From contig NZ_QNVY02000004.1 of NCBI RefSeq assembly GCF_003314435.2, forward strand, positions 1 to 64,000: DNA of 64,000 nucleotides, read 5' to 3'. Of this stretch, positions 8,778 to 18,235 are shown piece after piece. Under the pieces are notes generated by a model that worked only from the letters and a program-made list of their open reading frames with translations, made no database searches and was not told where the DNA came from. The translations under genes and the position numbers were made by a program. Positions within the stretch are counted from its first letter, which is position 1, and each line of letters starts with the position of its first letter. This DNA is from Flavobacterium petrolei (GTDB taxonomy: Bacteria; Bacteroidota; Bacteroidia; Flavobacteriales; Flavobacteriaceae).

Positions 8778-9860
8778 ATGAATAAAATACTCGTGTTCAC
8801 GGGCTTGATTGCCTTGTTGTGTCTAACTAGTTGTACAACAAAAAAAGAAGAAAAAGAAGAAGAGACAAAATTTATTGTTACCAATCCTATAAAAATTGAT
8901 ACTTCGTTTACCAAACAATATGTTTCACAAATTCGTTCCGTTCGAAACATTGAAATCCGAGCTCAGGAAAAAGGATATTTACAAAACATCTATGTAGATG
9001 AAGGACAATATGTAAACGCAGGTCAGCTACTATTTAGAATTATGCCGGGAATGTATCAGGCAGAATTACTAAAGGCACAAGCAGAAGCCAAAGGCGCTGA
9101 GATTGAATTACAAAATGCCAAAACCCTTGCCGACAAAAATATAGTTTCCAGAAACGAACAGTCTTTGGCTCAAGCCAAATTGGAGCAGGCAAGAGCCGAA
9201 GTGGCTTTAGCTAAACTTCATTTATCTTTTACTGAAATCAGAGCGCCATTTGCCGGAACTATTGACCGAATTCCCTTGAAATTAGGAAGCTTGATTGATG
9301 AAGGGGAATTATTAACTAGTCTTTCTGATAATAGTCAAATGTTTGCCTATTTTAATGTTTCGGAACCTGAATATTTGGACTATCAAACCCATATAAAAGA
9401 CAGAGCTAATACTAAAGTAAGTCTGCTTTTAGCAAATAACGAAGTCTTTAAATTCAAAGGGAATGTTGAAGTTATAGAAAGTGAATTTAATAATGAAACA
9501 GGAAATATTGCTTTTAGAGCACGATTTCCCAATACGGATAAATTATTAAAACATGGAGAAACAGGAGAAGTTCAAATGATTGTTGCGTTGAATAATGCTA
9601 TTGTAATTCCACAGAAAGCAACTTATGAAATTCAAGATAAAAAATATGTTTTTGTGGTGAATAAAAACAATGCAATCGAGTCCAAAGAAATTACCATTAC
9701 TGGTGAAATCCCTGATTTATATGTGATTGCCAGCGGTATTACTGTTAATGACAAAATTTTATTGGAAGGAGTTCAGAAAGTGAAAGAAGATGACAAAATT
9801 AAATACGAATATGTATCGCCAAAAGAGGTTATCACTCATTTACGATTAAAAGCAGAGTAA
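8778..9860 (+). CDS. Efflux RND transporter periplasmic adaptor subunit (HlyD/AcrA family)
   Basis: 360 residues. The N-terminus is a lipoprotein signal with the Cys of LCLTSC at residue 19, followed by a charged linker. Next comes a split biotinyl-lipoyl domain (DEGQYVNAGQLLFRI near residue 75 and the RAPFAGTIDR half near 155) around an alpha-helical hairpin, then beta-barrel and membrane-proximal domains. This is the AcrA/MexA plan. The lipid-anchored adaptor bridges the inner-membrane pump and the outer-membrane channel. It is followed by the pump gene 77 bases on, then the channel gene, forming a complete tripartite operon. Confidence 0.95.
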   Translation: MNKILVFTGLIALLCLTSCTTKKEEKEEETKFIVTNPIKIDTSFTKQYVSQIRSVRNIEIRAQEKGYLQNIYVDEGQYVNAGQLLFRIMPGMYQAELLKAQAEAKGAEIELQNAKTLADKNIVSRNEQSLAQAKLEQARAEVALAKLHLSFTEIRAPFAGTIDRIPLKLGSLIDEGELLTSLSDNSQMFAYFNVSEPEYLDYQTHIKDRANTKVSLLLANNEVFKFKGNVEVIESEFNNETGNIAFRARFPNTDKLLKHGETGEVQMIVALNNAIVIPQKATYEIQDKKYVFVVNKNNAIESKEITITGEIPDLYVIASGITVNDKILLEGVQKVKEDDKIKYEYVSPKEVITHLRLKAE

Positions 9861-9937
9861 AAGTGTCCAGTATTCAGTGACAGTTTGCAACTCAAAATTT
9901 AAACTTCAATTTGGTTTAATCATTAAAAAATAAATAA

Positions 9938-12900
9938 ATGTTTAATAAATTCATACAAAGACCAGTGTTGTCCATAGTGATATCGCTTGTAATTGTCTTT
10001 TTAGGGGTATTGTCGGTACTTAATTTACCGATTACCCAGTTTCCTTCCATTTCGCCACCAATGGTAAATATTACCGCTGATTATCCTGGATCTAATGGAG
10101 AATTGATGATTAAATCTGTTATCATTCCTCTAGAAAGAGCGTTAAATGGAGTTCCGGGAATGAAATATATGACTTCTGATGCTGGAAATGACGGTGAAGC
10201 CAGTATTCAAGTAGTTTTTAATTTAGGAACCGATCCGAATCAGGCTGCGATTAATGTTCAGAATCGTGTCGCTTCTGTTACCAATAAATTACCACCATTA
10301 GTGGTTCGTGAAGGAGTGAAAATTACCCGAGAAGTACCGAGTATGTTGATGTATGTCAATCTTTATAGTACGGACAAAAATACCGATATGAAGTTTTTAT
10401 ACAACTATGCTGATATCAATGTTTTGTCCGAATTGAAAAGGGTAAATGGGGTAGGTTCTGGAGATATTTTAGGAACACGTGAATATGCAATGCGTATCTG
10501 GCTAAAACCCGACCGTATGTTGGCGTATAAAATTTCTGCCGAAGAAGTAATGGAAGCTTTATCCAGTCAAAGTTTAGAAGCTTCGCCAGGAAAAACTGGA
10601 GAAAGTTCTGGTAAACGTTCACAAGCTTTTGAATATGTATTGAAATATTCGGGTCGTTTTACCACCAAGGAACAGTACGGAAATATTGTAGTACGATCCA
10701 ATAGTAACGGAGAATTATTGCGTTTGAAAGATATTGCAAAAGTAGAATTTGGTAGTTCGATGTATGATATTTATTCGAATTTGAACGGAAAACCTTCTGC
10801 AGCCATCATACTGAAACAATCTTTTGGATCGAATGCCAATCAGGTTATAAAAGATTTAAAAACTAAACTAGAAAAAATTAAGACGAAATTTCCAAAAGGA
10901 ATGGATTATGAAATCTCTTATGACGTTTCTAAATTCCTGGACGCTTCTATCGAAAAAGTAGTTCATACTTTGGTTGAAGCTTTTATCTTGGTTGGATTAG
11001 TGGTGTTTCTTTTCTTGGGAGATTGGCGTTCTACGGTTATTCCCGCTATTGCGGTGCCTGTTTCTTTGATTGGAACTTTTGCCTTTATGACTTTCTTTGA
11101 TATTTCATTGAACTTAATTACGCTATTCGCCTTGGTTTTAGCCATTGGAGTCGTCGTCGATGATGCCATTGTAGTGATCGAAGCCGTTCACGCCAAGATG
11201 GAAGAAGAACATCTTTCGCCACTAAAAGCGACCAAAAAAGCAATGCACGAAATTGCGGGAGCTATTATAGCGATTACATTTCTGATGGCTGCGGTATTTA
11301 TTCCAGTTGCATTTATGTCGGGTCCGGTTGGAGTTTTCTACAGACAATTTTCTATAACGATGGCAACTGCAATCATCCTTTCGGGAATTGTAGCGTTGAC
11401 TTTGACACCAGCACTTTGTGCAATGATGTTAAAAAACAATCACGGAAAACCAAAAAAGAAAACGCCTATCAATCGATTTATTGATGGTTTCAATGATAAG
11501 TTCAATTTAGCTCAAGGCAAATACCAAAATGTATTGGGTAAAATTGTCAATAGAAGAACAGTTACGTTTATTGCACTTCTGGGATTCTGTGCTGGAACTT
11601 GGCTGATTAGTAGCACTGTTCCTTCTGGATTTATTCCAAATGAAGATCAGGGAATGTTCTATGCCATTATTCAAACACCTCCGGGATCTTCACTAGAAAG
11701 AACCAATAATATTGCCGAGAAATTACAGAAAATTGCTGAAACAATTGATGGTGTAAAATCGGTTTCGTCATTAGCAGGTTACGAAATTTTGACCGAAGGA
11801 ACTGGAGCAAATGCTGGAACTTGTTTGATTAATCTTAAAGATTGGGATGATCGAAAAGAATCTGTACAGGAGATAATGATAGAGCTCGAAGAAAAATCGA
11901 AAGATATTCCCGGAGCTAACATAGAGTTTTTCCAACCACCAGCAGTTCCGGGGTATGGTGCAGCAGGAGGATTTGAACTTCGTTTGCTGGATAAAACAGG
12001 CACTAGTGATTTCAAAAAACTGGAAGAAGTCAATAAAGAGTTTGTGGAGGAATTGAACAAACGTCCAGAATTAACGAATGTTTTTAGTTTCTTCAGCGCC
12101 AGTTTTCCTCAATATATGATGAAAGTTGATAATGATATAGCACAGCAAAAAGGGGTTTCCATCGAAAATGCAATGAATACTTTGTCCACATTGGTGGGAA
12201 GTAACTACGAAATCAGTTTCATTAAATACGGAATCAACTATAAAGTAATCGTTCAGGCTGCTCCGGAATATCGTGCACAACCTGATGATATTTTGAAATT
12301 ATACGTAAAGAACAATCGGGATGAAATGGTGCCTTTCTCCGCTTTTATGAAATTAGAAAAAGTATATGGACTTTCGGAAATCACCCGACATAATATGTAC
12401 ACTTCTACTGAAATTAGTGGTGGAGCTGCGTCAGGATATAGTTCCGGAACAGCTATTAAAGTGATTCAGGAAGTAGCAGCCAAGAAATTACCAAGAGGAT
12501 ACGATATTGATTGGGCAGGAATTTCTGCCGATGAAGTAGCACAAGGAAATCAAGCCATTTGGGTATTCCTGATTTGTTTGGGATTTGTGTATTTGGTTTT
12601 GGCAGCCCAATACGAAAGTTTTATACTGCCTTTATCCGTAATACTTTCTTTACCAGCGGGAATTTTTGGAGCTTTCCTTTTATTGAAAATAGCAGGATTA
12701 GAAAACAATATTTATGCCCAAGTGGCAATGGTAATGCTTATTGGTTTGTTAGGTAAAAATGCCGTTCTGATTGTCGAATTTGCCATTCAAAGGCATGCGG
12801 CTGGAAAATCAGTTTTTGAAGCTGCAATGGAAGGAGCAAAAGCCAGATTTCGTCCTATTTTGATGACTTCTTTTGCTTTTATCGCAGGTTTAATTCCATT

Positions 12901-13105
12901 AGTATTTGCCTCTGGACCGGGTAAAATTGGTAATAGAACTATTGGTACAGCGGCAGCAGGAGGAATGCTGATAGGAACTATATGCGGGGTATTTGTGATT
13001 CCCGGATTGTATTATGTTTTTGGCAAAATTGCTGAAAAATATAAACTGGTAAAAAATGAAAAAGAAAATCCATTAACCGAAGAATTTGATGATAATCATG
13101 TATAA
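9938..13105 (+). CDS. Efflux RND transporter permease subunit (AcrB-like, HAE1 family)
   Basis: 1055 residues, the standard length. It opens with the family start MFNKFIQRPVLSIVI and PITQFPSISPP. It has two repeats of one plus five membrane helices separated by large periplasmic loops. The proton-relay pair is intact: GVVVDDAIVVIE places Asp at 408 and 409, matching Asp407/Asp408 of AcrB. The inner-membrane trimer expels amphiphilic compounds such as antibiotics, dyes and bile salts using the proton gradient; the exact range cannot be read. It lies between its adaptor and its outer-membrane factor, and its stop overlaps the start of the latter. Confidence 0.97.
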   Translation: MFNKFIQRPVLSIVISLVIVFLGVLSVLNLPITQFPSISPPMVNITADYPGSNGELMIKSVIIPLERALNGVPGMKYMTSDAGNDGEASIQVVFNLGTDPNQAAINVQNRVASVTNKLPPLVVREGVKITREVPSMLMYVNLYSTDKNTDMKFLYNYADINVLSELKRVNGVGSGDILGTREYAMRIWLKPDRMLAYKISAEEVMEALSSQSLEASPGKTGESSGKRSQAFEYVLKYSGRFTTKEQYGNIVVRSNSNGELLRLKDIAKVEFGSSMYDIYSNLNGKPSAAIILKQSFGSNANQVIKDLKTKLEKIKTKFPKGMDYEISYDVSKFLDASIEKVVHTLVEAFILVGLVVFLFLGDWRSTVIPAIAVPVSLIGTFAFMTFFDISLNLITLFALVLAIGVVVDDAIVVIEAVHAKMEEEHLSPLKATKKAMHEIAGAIIAITFLMAAVFIPVAFMSGPVGVFYRQFSITMATAIILSGIVALTLTPALCAMMLKNNHGKPKKKTPINRFIDGFNDKFNLAQGKYQNVLGKIVNRRTVTFIALLGFCAGTWLISSTVPSGFIPNEDQGMFYAIIQTPPGSSLERTNNIAEKLQKIAETIDGVKSVSSLAGYEILTEGTGANAGTCLINLKDWDDRKESVQEIMIELEEKSKDIPGANIEFFQPPAVPGYGAAGGFELRLLDKTGTSDFKKLEEVNKEFVEELNKRPELTNVFSFFSASFPQYMMKVDNDIAQQKGVSIENAMNTLSTLVGSNYEISFIKYGINYKVIVQAAPEYRAQPDDILKLYVKNNRDEMVPFSAFMKLEKVYGLSEITRHNMYTSTEISGGAASGYSSGTAIKVIQEVAAKKLPRGYDIDWAGISADEVAQGNQAIWVFLICLGFVYLVLAAQYESFILPLSVILSLPAGIFGAFLLLKIAGLENNIYAQVAMVMLIGLLGKNAVLIVEFAIQRHAAGKSVFEAAMEGAKARFRPILMTSFAFIAGLIPLVFASGPGKIGNRTIGTAAAGGMLIGTICGVFVIPGLYYVFGKIAEKYKLVKNEKENPLTEEFDDNHV

Positions 13106-14528
13106 AATAAAGAATTATAAATATATTGTCCCGCTAGGTATTTGTCTGGCGGTGGCAAGTTGTACGCCTGCTTTAGCACCGTTGGTTGAAACCAAAGCAG
13201 TTCCGGAATCTTTCGACAAGAGCACCGATACTACCAACATAGCTGCGACGCCTTGGCAAACCTATTTTAAAGATCCTAATTTGGTAAACCTGATTGAAAT
13301 TGCTTTAAAAAACAATCAGGAATTACAGATTACTTTGCAGGAAATTGAAATTGCTAAAAACGATATCCGTGTGCGAAAAGGTGCTCTTTTGCCAAAAGTA
13401 GGTATTGGCGCAGGCGCAGGAATTGAAAAAGTGGGAAGATATACCAGCCAAGGCGCCGGAGATGCGTCAACTGAAATTCGACCCGGCTTAGAAATGCCAG
13501 ATCCATTGGGCGATTTGAAAATAGCCGCTTATGCCAACTGGGAAGTAGATATTTGGAAAAAATTGCGCAATTCTAAAAAAGCAGCCGTAAGTCGATATTT
13601 ATCAACGGTTGAAGGAAAGAATTTCGTAATCACTAATCTTATTGCTGAAGTTGCTGATTCGTATTATGAATTGCGGGCTTTGGATAGTCAATTAGATATT
13701 GTAAAACAGAATATTGCCTTGCAAAGCACCGCTTTGGAAATTGTGAAAATTCAGAAAGAAGCTGCTAGGACAACTGAGTTGGCTGTTCAGAAATTTCAGG
13801 CAGAGGTTATGGCTTCCAAAAGTATGGAGTTTGAGATTCTCCAGAATATAAAAGAAACTGAGAATAAAATTAATTTCTTGTTAGCGCAATACCCGCAGGA
13901 AATAAAGAGAGATAAAACGAATTTTATTAGCGTGTTGCCTACGGTAATTCATTCTGGGATTCCTGCTCAATTATTGGCGAACAGACCCGATATTAAACAA
14001 GCAGAAATGGAATTGGAGGCAGCAAAACTAGATGTAAAAGTAGCTCGTGCTGAGTTTTATCCTTCATTAGATATTAGTGCAAGGGTAGGCGTAAATGCTT
14101 TTAAACCATCGTACTTGTTTACATTACCAGAATCATTATTGTATTCATTAGCAGGAGATTTTGCAGCACCATTGATCAATCGAAATGCAATAAAAGCGGA
14201 GTATAAATCTGCGAATGCCAGACAAATTCAGGCGCTGTACAACTATGAGCGTACAATTCTTAACGCGTATCTCGAGGTTTCCAGTCAGCTTTCTAAAATT
14301 AATAATTTGGAAAAAAGTTACGAATTGAAAGCGCAACAAGTAGAGGCTTTGAGCCGCTCGATTACGGTAGCAGGGGATTTATTTAAGTCTGCCAGAGTGG
14401 ATTATTTTGAAGTTTTGATGACCCAACGTGATGCTTTGGAATCCAAACTCGAACTTATAGATACCAAAAAAGCGCAACTTAACGCGGTGGTGCATGTTTA
14501 CAGAGATTTAGGTGGCGGATGGAAATAA
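13098..14528 (+). CDS. Efflux outer-membrane factor, TolC/OprM (NodT) family lipoprotein
   Basis: 476 residues from the ATG at 13098, which overlaps the pump stop codon; an ATG at 13089 would add three residues. A lipobox (LAVASC, Cys22) marks it as an OprM/NodT-type lipoprotein. Two outer-membrane-efflux repeats follow, each with long coiled-coil helices; the first has NWEVDIWKKLR and the second has LLANRPDIKQAEMELEAAK, both family hallmarks. It forms the trimeric exit duct of the RND pump encoded just upstream. A strong terminator follows at 14569. Confidence 0.95.
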   Translation: MYKIKNYKYIVPLGICLAVASCTPALAPLVETKAVPESFDKSTDTTNIAATPWQTYFKDPNLVNLIEIALKNNQELQITLQEIEIAKNDIRVRKGALLPKVGIGAGAGIEKVGRYTSQGAGDASTEIRPGLEMPDPLGDLKIAAYANWEVDIWKKLRNSKKAAVSRYLSTVEGKNFVITNLIAEVADSYYELRALDSQLDIVKQNIALQSTALEIVKIQKEAARTTELAVQKFQAEVMASKSMEFEILQNIKETENKINFLLAQYPQEIKRDKTNFISVLPTVIHSGIPAQLLANRPDIKQAEMELEAAKLDVKVARAEFYPSLDISARVGVNAFKPSYLFTLPESLLYSLAGDFAAPLINRNAIKAEYKSANARQIQALYNYERTILNAYLEVSSQLSKINNLEKSYELKAQQVEALSRSITVAGDLFKSARVDYFEVLMTQRDALESKLELIDTKKAQLNAVVHVYRDLGGGWK

Positions 14529-14568
14529 ATTCGGGTTCCTAAAAAAGAGTACGTCAATAATTATTTTT

Positions 14569-14605
14569 AAACAGTAGTGAGCATAAGTTCACTACTGTTT
14601 TTTTT
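14569..14605 (+). terminator. Rho-independent terminator after RND operon
   Basis: A perfect 12-bp stem (14569-14580 with 14589-14600), an 8-base loop and a T tract, 40 bases after the TolC-family stop. Confidence 0.9.
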
Positions 14606-14902
14606 ATTTTATAAGAACCCATTTCAATTTAGTTTTGATCCCGCTATCGTGGGAACTGTCTTTTTTACGAAATCCATTGAGCATCCATTAAAATAAAATT
14701 TAGAATTTATGACAGTTATATTTTTATCTGGTATGAGGTGTCTCTCCTAGATTTTAACTTTATACTAAAATAAAAAAGTGTTCGACGCTCACTTTGATCA
14801 TAATCAGTTTTTGCTATAAAAGTTTCTAATTATAATTTAATTGTTTTTTAAATTAATGATCGAACCCCTCGTCAAGCTTAATTTTTACTAAGATTTAGGC
14901 AT
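14606..14902. other. Intergenic stretch between efflux operon and tmRNA
   Basis: No gene or RNA recognised. It contains one small GC-rich palindrome (TCCCGCTATCGTGGGA, about 14639-14654) of a kind that could be a dispersed repeat; otherwise AT-rich. Confidence 0.4.
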
Positions 14903-14938
14903 AAAAAAACCCGAAAATTATTGATTTTCGGGTTTTTT
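14903..14938 (-). terminator. tmRNA terminator
   Basis: Read on the minus strand, CCCGAAAAT pairs with ATTTTCGGG and is followed by seven Ts. It begins two bases after the tmRNA 3' end. Confidence 0.9.
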
Positions 14939-14939
14939 G

Positions 14940-15333
14940 TGGAGTCGCCGAGAATCGAACTCGGGTCCAAACAAGCAACTAAAAAGCTTTCTACGCGTTT
15001 ATTTTCTGATTGAGTTTTCGATACTGTGCTAGGCCAGAAACAGCCACACGATACTTATCTTCTTAATTTTGAAATCCACCCGAAGCTCATGGAAATCTAG
15101 GTTTATTTTTACGGTTCCCCTGAACTGAACGCCACAAACCAAGGCTTTCAAGGAGAATCCAGCTTTCCTATCTGATAGGAACGTGGCTTAATCGTACTAT
15201 AATTCGGATTATGCAGCTAAAGCGTAGTTATTTTCGCCGTGTAAAATTGTAAGATCTTATATTTACGAGCAAGGTCTCAATGCTCGACGTGCTTACTTAT
15301 CAATTCGACTTGCTGTCAAAACCAGTCGACCCC
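14940..15333 (-). ncRNA. ssrA: tmRNA (transfer-messenger RNA), one-piece
   Basis: The RNA rescues stalled ribosomes and tags the unfinished peptide for proteolysis. The minus-strand 5' end, GGGGTCGACTGGTTTTGAC, pairs with the 3' end CGACTCC to form a 7-bp acceptor stem. A T-arm with GAGTTCGATTCTC lies just before the 3' end. The tag reading frame (15238 down to 15209) encodes GENNYALAA and stops at TAA; the same tag is, to my knowledge, usual in Bacteroidota. The discriminator A is at 14940 and the next bases are not CCA, so CCA must be added after transcription. About 394 nt, normal for the group. Its terminator overlaps the next bases downstream. Confidence 0.97.
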
Positions 15334-15371
15334 TTTTTTATTTCAAAATCCAAATCAGAATTTTGAGTGTG

Positions 15372-15379
15372 CAAATGTA
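15372..15379 (-). promoter_or_regulatory. tmRNA promoter -7 element
   Basis: The minus strand reads TACATTTG, an exact TAnnTTTG Bacteroidota -7 match, 38 bases before the mature 5' end, implying a precursor trimmed by about 30 nt. No clear TTG -33 element. Confidence 0.5.
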
Positions 15380-15441
15380 CACTTTTTATCTGAACTACTA
15401 TTAATGAATTACTATCAGTATTTCAAAAACCGTACCTTTTT

Positions 15442-16641
15442 TTATTCATCTTTTAATCGGAACGGATAGTCGCCAAATAGCACAGCCAATTTACGAACGT
15501 CATACGTTTTACGGGTAAATTTATTAGATAGCGCTATAATGGTTACTCCTTCTTTTCGTAATGTGATATAGGATGATGTATTTCCGTGCCACCAACCATT
15601 ATGGAAATAAAAATTCTGTCCCGTTTCCCAATTGATCATTCGAATTCCAAGGCCATAATTTTTAGTTCCTTTACGTTCATTGCTGTAACCTTTATAAACC
15701 TGACTTTGTAATTCAGGTGTTAAAAAAGAAGAATTGTTTCTGGCTCTGTCAAATTTCAATAAGTCCCGCGGTGTCGAATATATGTTCTTATCTCCGTAAA
15801 CTGCATCCAAATAATCTTTTCCTATCTCAACTTTATTACCTTTATAAGAAGTAACTGCAGTATCTTTATCTCTTTCATAGTCAAAAATATAGGTATTTTT
15901 CATACCGAGTGGTTCGAAAACAATCTGTTTCATGGCCTCTTTGTAGGGAAGTTTTGTGATTTTTTCAATTACTAATGCCAACATGGCATAATTGGTATTA
16001 CAATAACTAAAGCGGGTATCGGTTTTGAATTCTAATCCAATATCTTTAGTCGCCATGATTGTCAGAATATCTTGATTGGTAAGTATGTTTTTTCTATCCC
16101 AAATAGTTTTGTCACGATCTGTAAAATAGGCATAATTACGCATGCCACTTCTGTGATTTAGCAATGTTCTTATGGTAACATCTGGATAAGGAAACTCTTT
16201 CAGGATTGTATTTACCTTTTGATCTAGTTCTATCCTTTTTGCATTTACGAGTTTCAAAATAGCGGTTGCCGTAATAACCTTGCTTACTGAAGCAATATGT
16301 AAAGGTGTATTTTTAGTAATTAATGTTTTATCGCTAAAATTAGCGTAGCCTTCGTATTTTTCATAAATAATTTGGCCGTTCTTAGCAACCAAAAAACTTC
16401 CGTTTGCACTGTTATTAGGCCAGTTTTTTTTGTAAAACGAGTCTATTTCTTGTTTTTTCGAATTGATATACTCTGCCGTAAGTTTAGGCTCCGGGTTTGT
16501 TAACGGCTTCATTTTAGGTAATGTACTCTTTGGTAGTTTGGCATCGCTTAACTCAACTTTCTTTTTCTCTTTTGCGCAAGAGCCCAAAATTAAAAAGAGG
16601 AGGAATATATGTAGTATATTTGTTTTTTTTATAAAATTCAT
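15442..16641 (-). CDS. Serine hydrolase lipoprotein (class C beta-lactamase/esterase fold)
   Basis: 399 residues from the ATG at 16641. The frame extends upstream, but only from this ATG does the protein begin with a proper lipoprotein signal (LILGSC, Cys22). The catalytic motifs of the penicillin-binding/class C family are visible: S118-x-x-K121 in HIASVSKV, a YxN-type SYCNTNY, and a late HNG in FHNGWWHG. Such proteins are usually D-amino-acid peptidases, esterases or of unknown substrate rather than true beta-lactamases. Anchored to a membrane, facing the periplasm or surface. It is divergent from the dehydrogenase-like gene at 16891 and stands alone, with tmRNA downstream. Confidence 0.88.
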   Translation of the reverse strand: MNFIKKTNILHIFLLFLILGSCAKEKKKVELSDAKLPKSTLPKMKPLTNPEPKLTAEYINSKKQEIDSFYKKNWPNNSANGSFLVAKNGQIIYEKYEGYANFSDKTLITKNTPLHIASVSKVITATAILKLVNAKRIELDQKVNTILKEFPYPDVTIRTLLNHRSGMRNYAYFTDRDKTIWDRKNILTNQDILTIMATKDIGLEFKTDTRFSYCNTNYAMLALVIEKITKLPYKEAMKQIVFEPLGMKNTYIFDYERDKDTAVTSYKGNKVEIGKDYLDAVYGDKNIYSTPRDLLKFDRARNNSSFLTPELQSQVYKGYSNERKGTKNYGLGIRMINWETGQNFYFHNGWWHGNTSSYITLRKEGVTIIALSNKFTRKTYDVRKLAVLFGDYPFRLKDE

Positions 16642-16827
16642 TTCTGTAGTGCTAGTAAGGCAAATATATAGAATCAATGTCTTTTCAGAGGGTGTTTTTC
16701 TAAACCTTAACACTATTTTATTAGTCGTCTGTAATCCCATTTTCGGTACTATTTTGGACATCAGGGAGTAGTAGTTTTCAGTCAGTGTATTTTTATTAAA
16801 AAATAAATTCAATTTAGTTTAAATTGT

Positions 16828-16835
16828 TATATTTG
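16828..16835 (+). promoter_or_regulatory. Candidate -7 element for the dehydrogenase-like gene
   Basis: TATATTTG matches TAnnTTTG exactly, 55 bases before the ATG at 16891. No TTG lies at the expected distance upstream, so this is tentative. Confidence 0.35.
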
Positions 16836-16890
16836 TAACAAATATGTATTATAAAGTTATATTAAAATAAATTCAAAGCGTACGAAATAT

Positions 16891-18093
16891 ATGAAATTTG
16901 GAATCATAAAAGAAAGAAAAAATCCGCCAGACCGCAGAGTTGTATTCTCACCAGATGAGCTGACAAGGTTAAAACAACAGCATCAAAATGTCACTGTGAA
17001 AGTAGAGCGTTCTGATATTAGAGTTTTTACTGATTCGCAATATGAAAATCTCGGAATCGAATTGACTGATGATATCAGTGATTGTGATATTTTGTTTGGA
17101 GTAAAAGAAGTGCCGATAGAAAATTTAATACCGAATAAAACCTATTTCTTTTTTTCGCACACCATCAAAAAACAGCCTTACAATCGAAAATTATTGCAGG
17201 CAATATTAGAAAAAAAGATTGATTTGTATGATTATGAAACCATAGTTGATGCTAATAATCGCAGGCTGATAGGTTTTGGGCGTTATGCCGGAATTGTTGG
17301 GGCTTACAATAGCATTCGCGCTTTTGGAATCAAATTCGAATTGTTTAAATTACCAAAAGCAGAAACACTTGCGGGTAAAGAAGCCTTGATTACACATTTA
17401 AAAAGGGTAGTATTACCTCCTTTGAAATTTGTAATTACAGGAACTGGTAAAGTGGGAAATGGAGCCAAAGAAATTCTGGATGCCATAAAAATTAAAGAAG
17501 TTTCCGTAGAGAATTATTTGAATAAAAACTATACACAACCCGTCTATACTCAAATTGACGTCTTAGATTACAACAAACGAAAAGATGGACAGTTTTTAGA
17601 TTTCACTGATTTTTATCAAAATCCGAACGAATACGTTTCTGATTTCGAAAGATTTACTAAAGTATCCGATATTTATATTTCAGGCCATTTTCATGCCAAT
17701 GAAGCTCCGGTAATTTTGACTCGCGAAATGCTTCAGTCCAAAGATTGCAAAATCAAAGTTGTGGCTGATGTTTCCTGCGATGTTAACGGTCCAATTGCCT
17801 GCACGCTGAGATCATCGACTATTGCGGAACCTTTGTACGGCTATTTTCCAAACGAAGATAAAGAAGTTGAAGTTTTTCATCCTGCTGCAATTGTAGTCAT
17901 GGCAGTTGATAATTTACCATGTGAGTTACCCAAAGATGCCAGTGAAGGATTTGGAGAAATGGTATTAGAACATGTAATTCCTGCGTTTTTCAATAAGGAT
18001 AAAGACGGAATTTTACAAAGAGCCAAGATTACTGAAAATGGAAAACTTACTCCAAGATTTAGTTATTTGCAAGATTATGTTGATGGGAAATAA
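16891..18093 (+). CDS. Alanine/saccharopine dehydrogenase-like NAD(P)-dependent oxidoreductase
   Basis: 400 residues. The N-terminal domain begins like alanine dehydrogenase/transhydrogenase proteins (FGIIKERKNPPDRRVVFSPDE), and a Rossmann NAD(P) site appears as FVITGTGKVGNGAKEIL near residue 182. The C-terminal part (ADVSCDVNGPI) resembles saccharopine dehydrogenases that form lysine. The enzyme probably acts on an amino acid or imino acid with NAD(P) in the cytoplasm; which one is not visible. Flavobacteria often carry this gene without the rest of a fungal-type lysine route, so the saccharopine name should be treated with care. A terminator follows at 18114. Confidence 0.8.
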   Translation: MKFGIIKERKNPPDRRVVFSPDELTRLKQQHQNVTVKVERSDIRVFTDSQYENLGIELTDDISDCDILFGVKEVPIENLIPNKTYFFFSHTIKKQPYNRKLLQAILEKKIDLYDYETIVDANNRRLIGFGRYAGIVGAYNSIRAFGIKFELFKLPKAETLAGKEALITHLKRVVLPPLKFVITGTGKVGNGAKEILDAIKIKEVSVENYLNKNYTQPVYTQIDVLDYNKRKDGQFLDFTDFYQNPNEYVSDFERFTKVSDIYISGHFHANEAPVILTREMLQSKDCKIKVVADVSCDVNGPIACTLRSSTIAEPLYGYFPNEDKEVEVFHPAAIVVMAVDNLPCELPKDASEGFGEMVLEHVIPAFFNKDKDGILQRAKITENGKLTPRFSYLQDYVDGK

Positions 18094-18113
18094 ATAGAAT
18101 TATCTTTATCATA

Positions 18114-18151
18114 AAAAATCTCCCAATTTGATTCAAATTTGGGAGATTTTT
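18114..18151. terminator. Bidirectional terminator between convergent genes
   Basis: The inverted repeat AAAATCTCCCAA...TTGGGAGATTTT has A and T tracts on both sides, between a plus-strand gene ending at 18093 and a minus-strand gene ending at 18236. Confidence 0.85.
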
Positions 18152-18235
18152 ATTTTTAACCAATAGTGTTTTTATGAACCATGGTTGTTTTCAAATTTAG
18201 TCATCATTTGATACATTAAAAATGATTTCTAAATT

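Noticed and set aside
14639..14654. Small GC-rich palindrome after the efflux operon
   Set aside because: Too short to define as a repeat family from one copy in this window.
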